This document shows positions 43,317-49,049 of a DNA stretch of 49,049 nt, in pieces. The notes under the pieces were generated by a model, which was given only the letters and a program-made list of their open reading frames with translations, had not been told where the DNA came from and did not search any database. The stretch comes from Caldilineaceae bacterium. GTDB lineage: Bacteria > Chloroflexota > Anaerolineae > Caldilineales > Caldilineaceae. Position 1 is the first letter of the stretch, and each line of letters opens with the position of its first letter. The translations under genes and the position numbers were made by a program. Location: positions 1-49,049 of the forward strand of contig JAGRCP010000020.1 in assembly GCA_020433455.1 (NCBI GenBank). The letters run 5' to 3'.

Positions 43317-44330
43317 TCACCGATATCGTTCCCTGATCCGCGGCGCCAAATACTCCTCAAATGCACGCCCCAGGTCATACGCCGGCTGCCACTGCCAGTC
43401 TATGCGCGCGGCCGAGTCGTCAATGTCTGCCGGCCAGGAATCAACGATGGACTGGCGTTTGAGATCGGGGGCGAAGGTAATCTCGGCATCGGGAAAGGCC
43501 CGGCGCACCCGGTCGGCGAACTGCTCGGCCGACAGGCTGAAGCTGGTGACGTTGTAGACCCGACGGCTGAGCGCTTCCTGGGGGGCGGCCGCCAACCCCA
43601 GCAGCGCGTGGACCGCATCGGGCATAACCATGAAAGGGATGCGCGTATCTTCCCGCACAAAACAGGGATAGGCTTCGCCTCTGGCCGCGGCGTGGAGCAT
43701 CTCCGGCCCATAGTCGCTGGTCCCGCCTGAAGGCAGCGTCGCGGCGCTGACCAGACCGGGAAAGCGCACGCCACGGAAGTCAATCGGCGTGGGTTGGGAA
43801 GCGGCCAGTTGCCGATAGTGGCGCGAGAAGTAGTTGCCCAGCATCTCGCAATAGAGCTTGTTGCAGCCGTACATGGTGCGGGGCTGATTCCATTCAAACT
43901 CCCGCACCCGTTGGTAGATGCGCTTGCTCTCCAGGTCGGGCATTCCGTACACCGCGATGGAGCTGGGGAAGATGAACTGGATGGATTCACCGCGCCATTG
44001 GGACTGCTCCGCGGCCAGGCGCAGCAGAGTGAGCGTGCCTTCTACGTTGACTCGGTGGGCCAGCTCCGGCGTAATTTCGGCCCGGGTAGAGAGAAGCGCC
44101 GCCAGGTGGAAGATAGCGTCAATTTCGTACTCGCTGACGATGCGGGTCAGCTCGTTCTCGTTGAGCAGATCGCTCACAATATGGTGATCCACCAGCGGCC
44201 GTACCTTTTCCGGCAGTTCGTGCAGATCAAAAGTGAGCAGATGATTGTTGCTGTCCGCGGCCAGGTTGCGGATCAGCTCGTAGCCGATCTCACCGCTGGC
44301 GCCGGTGATAAAGATAACTCGTTTGCGCAT
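43317..44330 (-). CDS. tdh: L-threonine 3-dehydrogenase, SDR/epimerase type
   Basis: A 337-residue NAD-dependent dehydrogenase of the extended short-chain family, oxidising L-threonine to 2-amino-3-ketobutyrate. It shows the NAD loop TGASGEIGYE (residues 9-18), Ser123/Ser124 in FPSSIAVYG and the YxxxK pair Tyr154/Lys158 in MYGCNKLYCE; DFRGVRFPGLVS and SGGTSDYGPEMLHAA are typical of the UDP-galactose-epimerase-like TDH group. The frame is open upstream to 44435, but ATG 44330 follows AGGAG at 5 bases. The partner kbl lies upstream on the same strand, which confirms the pathway. Confidence 0.88.
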   Translation of the reverse strand: MRKRVIFITGASGEIGYELIRNLAADSNNHLLTFDLHELPEKVRPLVDHHIVSDLLNENELTRIVSEYEIDAIFHLAALLSTRAEITPELAHRVNVEGTLTLLRLAAEQSQWRGESIQFIFPSSIAVYGMPDLESKRIYQRVREFEWNQPRTMYGCNKLYCEMLGNYFSRHYRQLAASQPTPIDFRGVRFPGLVSAATLPSGGTSDYGPEMLHAAARGEAYPCFVREDTRIPFMVMPDAVHALLGLAAAPQEALSRRVYNVTSFSLSAEQFADRVRRAFPDAEITFAPDLKRQSIVDSWPADIDDSAARIDWQWQPAYDLGRAFEEYLAPRIRERYR

Positions 44331-44583
44331 GGGAACTCCTGGAGAATAAATAAAGATTGAAGATTGGGGTGATAGGAGATTAAGGCCAGCGCAAGAATAT
44401 AAATATACGCAAATTCGTTCAATGGCTGCTGCCATACTGGATTACCACAAAGGGTGGTATTCACTGTGTACATTTATTACTTTTCGCTTGCCTAAGCGAT
44501 TGGGAGATTAAGAGATTGGGCCTGCATACAAGCAAATCTCTTAATCTCCCAATCGCCAATCTCCTATCTCATCATGCGCGTTT
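44331..44583 (-). repeat. kbl-tdh gap with AATC words and a 22-base perfect inverted repeat
   Basis: The gap holds AGATTGAAGATTGGGG next to tdh, and GCGATTGGGAGATTAAGAGA plus TT (44496-44517) facing its exact complement at 44535-44556 across a 17-base loop. The 22-pair stem could fold in the kbl-tdh transcript and affect tdh expression, but it has no T run like a terminator. It is built from the same AATC word family as the other arrays of the window. Confidence 0.75.
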
Positions 44584-45771
44584 TTAACCTTCAATTACCC
44601 CCATCTCTTTCCCGACTCTTTCAAAAACCGCCAGCGCCTCCTCTAAGTCACCCGCACTGTGCGCGGCGCTGTTCATGACGCGGATGCGGGCCTTGCCCAT
44701 GGGCACGGTGGGATAGGCGATGGCCATGGCAAAGACGCCCTCGTCGAAGAGGCGGCGGCTGAAGCGTTGGGCCAGCTCGGCCTCGCCCAGCATGACGGGC
44801 ACGATAGGCGTGACGCTGTGGCCGGTATCGAAGCCCGCGGCCTCCATGCCGGCCCGGAAAATTGCCGCATTCGACCAGAGGCGATCCACCAGTTCCGTAG
44901 ACTCGGTCAGCATCTCCACCGCCTCCATGCAGGCCGCCACGTCAGGCACGGTCATCGCGCTGGAGAAGAGGAAGGGCCGGCCGCGCTGGCGCAGCCATTC
45001 CACAATGGTGCGGTCACCCGCTACCAGACCGCCCACCACGCCGAAGGCTTTGCTCAGGGTGCCCACTTCGATCTGTACCCGCCCGTGGAGGCCGAAGTGG
45101 TCTACAATGCCCCGCCCGCCTTCGCCTACCACGCCTTCACCGTGCGCGTCATCGACCATGAGCAGGAGGCCGTATTCCTCGGCCACATCGCAGATAGCGT
45201 CCAGAGGCGCGAGGTCGCCGTCCATGCTGAAGACGCCGTCGGTAACGATGAGTCCTCGCCCATATGCGGGCGCGGCCGCGATTTGACGCCGCAGATCGTC
45301 CACGTCCGCGTGCGTATAGCGCACCGTTTGCGCCCGGCTCAGGCGACAGGAATCGATGATGGAGGCGTGGTTCAGCTCATCGGAAAAGATGAGGTCGCCC
45401 TTCCCCATGAGCGCGGGAATCGTGGCCAGATTGGCCGTAAAGCCGCTTTGGAAGGTGATGCAGTCGGCCGCGCGCTTGAACTCGGCCAGCTTGCGCTCCA
45501 ACTCCACGTGGAGGTCCATGGTCCCGGCAATGGTGCGCACCGCGCCGGGACCCACGCCCCGCGCGTCAATCGCGGCTTTGGCCGCGGCGCGGATGCGGGG
45601 ATGATTGGCCAGCCCCAGATAGTTGTTGGCGCAGAAGTTGAGCATCTCCCGTCCATCGATCACCACGCGCCCGTCCATGGGCGACTCGATGATGCGAATG
45701 TTGGCCAGCAAGCCCTGCTCCTGCAAAGCCGCCAGCTCGTCGGCAATCCACTTCGTTGTGGCGTCGGTCAT
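44584..45771 (-). CDS. kbl: 2-amino-3-ketobutyrate CoA ligase (glycine C-acetyltransferase)
   Basis: A 395-residue PLP enzyme of the alpha-oxoamine synthase family, cleaving 2-amino-3-ketobutyrate with CoA to glycine and acetyl-CoA. The Schiff-base lysine is Lys241 in GTLSKAFG; DDAHGEG (207-213) gives the Asp and His that hold the PLP ring, and LNHAS (133-137) is the other usual PLP-contact segment. NFCANNYLGL is the family N-terminal block. ATG 45771 has AGGAG at 8 bases. It precedes tdh on the same strand with a 253-base gap, together forming the threonine-to-glycine route. Confidence 0.93.
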   Translation of the reverse strand: MTDATTKWIADELAALQEQGLLANIRIIESPMDGRVVIDGREMLNFCANNYLGLANHPRIRAAAKAAIDARGVGPGAVRTIAGTMDLHVELERKLAEFKRAADCITFQSGFTANLATIPALMGKGDLIFSDELNHASIIDSCRLSRAQTVRYTHADVDDLRRQIAAAPAYGRGLIVTDGVFSMDGDLAPLDAICDVAEEYGLLLMVDDAHGEGVVGEGGRGIVDHFGLHGRVQIEVGTLSKAFGVVGGLVAGDRTIVEWLRQRGRPFLFSSAMTVPDVAACMEAVEMLTESTELVDRLWSNAAIFRAGMEAAGFDTGHSVTPIVPVMLGEAELAQRFSRRLFDEGVFAMAIAYPTVPMGKARIRVMNSAAHSAGDLEEALAVFERVGKEMGVIEG

Positions 45772-46127
45772 GAGGATCTCCTTGATTGGTCATCGTTGGA
45801 ATTATTCGGCGCGGCGAAATTGCGGGGTAGCGATACGCCAGGGAACGCATTACTCTGCAACCCCGCCGCTCCGCAACTCCGCCCCGATTGCCTGCATCAT
45901 ACCACGTTCGCCCCTTGCCCGCTTCCCGCGCGTTGCGGTGAACCTGTCCGTTTCGCACTTTGTCCGGCTTATGGGTACAATAGCTGTACCTGCCTTTCCG
46001 CTCTGCCGCCATTTTGTTATGGTTGCCGGCTGCCTGCTTGCCGTTCTGCACCGGCCGTGCTCAGGACAATGTTCCCTGGCCTATAGCGGTCAGGCCCCGT
46101 CATGGATTGCCAACGGAACCGCTCTAT

Positions 46128-47549
46128 ATGACCAAACCTGATTCATTTAACGCCACGATAAGCAACGTCCCCAAGTCCGACGCAAACCGTCCTGCTCCGC
46201 CCTATCGGGATGCGGACGGCCTTATTCCTACTGATGCGCCGGGCGAGCACGCCATCCTTGTGGGCGTGGAATTGGCCAACGAACCGGGCCTGCTTTCATT
46301 GGATGATTCCCTGCGCGAATTGGCGCTCCTGGCCGACACCGCGGGCCTGGACGTGCTGGATCAACTTACCCAGCGATTGGATACGCCCAATCCCGCTACT
46401 CTTATCGGCAAGGGCAAGCTGGAGGAGTTGGAGACGGCTGTGCTCGAAAGCGGGGCCAATGTCGTCATTTTCGATGAGGAATTATCGCCGCGCCAGCAGC
46501 GGGAGATTGAAAAGACGCTGGGCCAAGAGGTAAAGCTCATCGATCGCACCGCGCTCATTCTGGACATTTTTGCCCGCCACGCCCGCACCCGGGAAGGCGC
46601 TGTACAGGTGGAACTGGCCCAGTATGAATATCGCCTGCCGCGTCTGACCCGGGCCTGGACCCACCTTGCCCGTCAGGCGGGCGGTCGTGCCGGCGGCGCG
46701 GGCGGCGGCGTAGGCGTCCGCGGTCCCGGTGAAACCCAGCTTGAAGTAGATCGTCGGGAGATCAGTCGGCGCATTGCCTTTTTGAAGCGTCAGTTGGAAG
46801 ATATTCGCAAGCATCGGGATCACTATCGGCGCAAACGTCGTCAGGCCGCCATTCCCATTGTGGCGCTGGTCGGCTACACCAATGCGGGCAAGAGTACATT
46901 GCTCAACGCCCTGAGCAACGCCGACGTCATGGCCGCGGATCAGCTCTTTGCCACGCTGGATCCCACCACTCGCCGGGTAGAGTTGCCCGGCAGCGGCCAG
47001 GCTCTCTTTACCGATACGGTCGGCTTTATCCAAAAGCTGCCGACCAACCTTATTGCGGCATTTCGCGCCACGTTGGAAGAGATCACTGAGGCGGATCTCC
47101 TGGTTCACGTAGTAGACGTCTCTCACGTCAACGCTGATGAGCAGGTTGCCGCCGTGGAAGAGGTATTGGAAGAATTGGGCGCGGGTAGTCAACCCCTGGT
47201 AACGGCCCTCAACAAGATTGATCGTCTGAATCCCGATGACCCGGATGACGCCGCGCGGCTGCAGGCCGCCCTGACCAGCTATCCCAATCCCGCGGCTGTC
47301 AGCGCGCGTACGGGCCAGGGGCTGGATGATCTCCTGCGCATGATTGACCAGACGCTGCGCCGGCAGATGACGCCCATCGACGTGCTGATTCCCTATGCCC
47401 ACGGCGAATTGGTTGCCCAGATCCACGCTCACGGATATGTGGAGAGTGAAGAGCATCTGGCGACCGGCAGCCACATCATCGGTCGGGTCCCCATGGAAAT
47501 GTCGGGACGCTATGCAGACTATCGCTTTCAGGCGGGAGCGGATGGTTGA
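46128..47549 (+). CDS. hflX: ribosome-associated GTPase HflX
   Basis: A 474-residue GTPase that binds and splits stalled or stress-inactivated ribosomes. The N-terminal HflX domain includes NPATLIGKGKLEEL and NVVIFDEELSPRQQREIE, followed by GAVQVELAQYEYRLPRL, a Gly-rich linker, GPGETQLEVDRR and the G domain: G1 GYTNAGKS (about 249-256), G3 DTVGF, G4 NKID. The frame is open left to 46014, but ATG 46128 gives the better family start. A hairpin terminator follows at 47654. Confidence 0.93.
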   Translation: MTKPDSFNATISNVPKSDANRPAPPYRDADGLIPTDAPGEHAILVGVELANEPGLLSLDDSLRELALLADTAGLDVLDQLTQRLDTPNPATLIGKGKLEELETAVLESGANVVIFDEELSPRQQREIEKTLGQEVKLIDRTALILDIFARHARTREGAVQVELAQYEYRLPRLTRAWTHLARQAGGRAGGAGGGVGVRGPGETQLEVDRREISRRIAFLKRQLEDIRKHRDHYRRKRRQAAIPIVALVGYTNAGKSTLLNALSNADVMAADQLFATLDPTTRRVELPGSGQALFTDTVGFIQKLPTNLIAAFRATLEEITEADLLVHVVDVSHVNADEQVAAVEEVLEELGAGSQPLVTALNKIDRLNPDDPDDAARLQAALTSYPNPAAVSARTGQGLDDLLRMIDQTLRRQMTPIDVLIPYAHGELVAQIHAHGYVESEEHLATGSHIIGRVPMEMSGRYADYRFQAGADG

Positions 47550-47653
47550 CGCACCTTGTTCATGGGAAGTTGTCTGTGGGAAGCGCGGCTTGGAAAACCG
47601 TCGTAAAATGGGCGTAATATCACGTATCTTCGCCCTGCATTCATGGTATATTT

Positions 47654-47677
47654 GCGGGGAGTTTTCGCCCCGCTTTT
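47654..47677 (+). terminator. Rho-independent terminator after hflX
   Basis: GCGGGG (47654-47659) and CCCCGC (47668-47673) form a GC stem with an 8-base loop, followed by TTTT. It lies 105 bases after the hflX stop and 50 bases before the citrate synthase ATG, so the promoter of the latter must lie in or just beyond it, or transcription reads through. Confidence 0.65.
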
Positions 47678-47727
47678 AACCGCTTTATATATTTTTACCA
47701 TCCGTCATTCAAGGAGCGCATGTTGCT

Positions 47728-49014
47728 ATGACCAGTGAAACCATCACAATTACCGATAATCGTACCGGCCAGTCTTACGACCTGCCCATCACCTATGACA
47801 CAATCCGCGCGCTGGATCTGCGGCAAATCAAGGTGGACCCCGAGGAATTCGGGATGATGACCTATGATCCCGGTTACGGCAACACGGCGGCCTGTAAGTC
47901 CCGCATCACCTACATCGACGGCGACAAGGGCATCCTGCGCTATCGGGGCTATCCCATCGAGCAGTTGGCCGAACACAGCACTTTTTTGGAAACGGCTTAC
48001 CTGATTATCTACGGCGAGCTGCCTGATAAAGAGGCGCTGGATACCTGGACCCATCAGGTCAACCACCACACCTATGTGCATGAAAACATCGTTGACCTCA
48101 TGGAGTCTTTCCGCTACGATGCCCACCCCATGGGCATGTTGATCAGCAGCCTGGCCTTCATGTCAACTATGCATCCCGAAGCGCGCAACGTGGACGATCC
48201 CAAGGTGCGCGATAAGCAGATTTTGCGCATTCTGGGTAAGCTGCCCACCATTGCGGCCATCGGCTACCGCCATCGCATCGGCCGGCCCATCAACTACCCC
48301 AACAGCGACCTGAGCTACACGGCCAACTTCCTCTACATGCTGGACTATATGGGCCAGAGCATGTACGAAGTGCACCCGACCCTGGCCAGGGCGCTGGACG
48401 TGCTTTTGATTCTCCATGCCGACCATGAGCAGAATTGTTCCACCTCGGTCATGCGGGCCATCGGCTCGGCCCACGCCGACCCGTACAGCGCCATGGCCGG
48501 GGCCACCGCCGCGCTCTTTGGTCCGCGTCACGGCGGTGCGAATGAGGCTGTGCTGCGCATGCTCAACGAAATCGGCGATGAGTCGAACGTGGCTGCATAC
48601 GTGGAGAAGGTGAAGCAGGGCGACCAGCGCCTCATGGGCTTTGGCCACCGGGTGTACAAGAACTATGATCCCCGGGCCAGAATCATCAAGGACATCGCCC
48701 ACCAGGTCTTTGAGGTCACCGGCTCCAATCCCCTCATCGACATTGCCGTAGCCTTGGAAGAGGTGGCCACCAGCGACGAGTACTTCGTCGAGCGGAAGCT
48801 CTATCCCAACGTGGACTTCTACAGCGGCATCATCTACCAGGCCATGTCCTTCCCGCCGGATATGTTCACCGTGCTCTTCGCCATGGGACGCGCGCCCGGC
48901 TGGCTGGCTCAGTGGAACGAGCTGGTGGAAGATCCCGAACAGCGCATTGCCCGCCCGCGTCAGATTTATCTGGGCCCCGGCGAGCGCGACTATGTGCCCA
49001 TGGATCAGCGCTAG
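47728..49014 (+). CDS. gltA: citrate synthase
   Basis: A 428-residue type II citrate synthase condensing acetyl-CoA and oxaloacetate in the TCA cycle. Catalytic residues are His268 (GPRHGGANEA), His307 (GFGHRVYKNYDPRA) and Asp363 (NVDFYSG); His233 lies in the HADHEQNCST substrate-binding segment. The N-terminal beta domain seen in the hexameric Gram-negative enzymes appears present in short form. AAGGAG lies 11 bases before ATG 47728; the nearer ATG at 47721 stops after three codons. TAG is the natural stop. Confidence 0.95.
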   Translation: MTSETITITDNRTGQSYDLPITYDTIRALDLRQIKVDPEEFGMMTYDPGYGNTAACKSRITYIDGDKGILRYRGYPIEQLAEHSTFLETAYLIIYGELPDKEALDTWTHQVNHHTYVHENIVDLMESFRYDAHPMGMLISSLAFMSTMHPEARNVDDPKVRDKQILRILGKLPTIAAIGYRHRIGRPINYPNSDLSYTANFLYMLDYMGQSMYEVHPTLARALDVLLILHADHEQNCSTSVMRAIGSAHADPYSAMAGATAALFGPRHGGANEAVLRMLNEIGDESNVAAYVEKVKQGDQRLMGFGHRVYKNYDPRARIIKDIAHQVFEVTGSNPLIDIAVALEEVATSDEYFVERKLYPNVDFYSGIIYQAMSFPPDMFTVLFAMGRAPGWLAQWNELVEDPEQRIARPRQIYLGPGERDYVPMDQR

Positions 49015-49049
49015 CATCAAGCGGGAATGAGAAGAGAGAAACAAGAAAA

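Noticed and set aside
46014-46127. N-terminal extension of HflX
   Set aside because: The 38 extra codons precede a good ATG, have no similarity to the family, and lie in promoter-like sequence.

Overview
The window is GC-rich, densely packed chromosomal DNA. It carries many GT4 glycosyltransferases, membrane GT-C proteins with long secreted tails, secreted proteins with Ala/Pro/Thr-rich linkers, and intergenic microsatellites built on AATC words. Together these suggest a member of the Chloroflexota (Anaerolineae/Caldilineae-like); this is inference from style, not from a marker gene. No rRNA, tRNA, CRISPR array, phage structural gene or transposase was recognised.

Layout. (1) 1-1701, minus strand: a decayed RHS-repeat gene behind a near-consensus promoter. 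(2) 2063-20879, plus strand: a surface-glycan block with three tandem paralogous GT4 enzymes sharing a C-terminal extension, three further GT4 enzymes, a LysE-type exporter, a small membrane protein, a GNAT acetyltransferase, and three large GT-C/PTPS-related membrane proteins ending in repeated beta-sandwich modules. (3) 21037-32305, plus strand: a composite type I restriction-modification island in the order hsdM1, DUF3644-like gene with a HEPN-type motif, hsdM2, antitoxin relic, PIN-domain/coiled-coil/membrane protein, hsdS (interrupted by an amber codon), hsdR. The methyltransferase and restriction genes are GC-rich, while the two putative nuclease genes and the second half of hsdS are clearly AT-richer. 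(4) 32540-34194, minus strand: one more GT4 and a small hypothetical gene. (5) 34445-36864, plus strand: a secreted trypsin-like protease whose start is separated from its body by a C13 tract, a free-standing secreted copy of its prodomain, and a broken third copy. (6) 36905-49014: housekeeping and transport genes (AI-2E-type permease, glutamine-dependent NAD synthetase, DMT-type exporter, threonine catabolism tdh/kbl, hflX, citrate synthase) together with a serpin lipoprotein gene carrying a one-base frameshift.

Two groups deserve attention. The R-M island embeds two candidate RNases (HEPN-like and membrane-anchored PIN) between subunits of a DNA restriction system with two different HsdM proteins; this recalls the arrangement of PrrC-type anticodon nucleases guarded by type I R-M, but with different parts. 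The protease neighbourhood combines an S1 protease, a trans-acting prodomain candidate and, about 6 kb away, a serpin with an inhibitory-type hinge, which would fit a secreted protease/inhibitor circuit. Several genes carry single lesions (two in-frame TAG codons, a C13 tract, one extra G, one apparently missing base). Because TAG is used as the ordinary stop of intact genes here, these look like decay, phase variation or consensus errors, not recoding.
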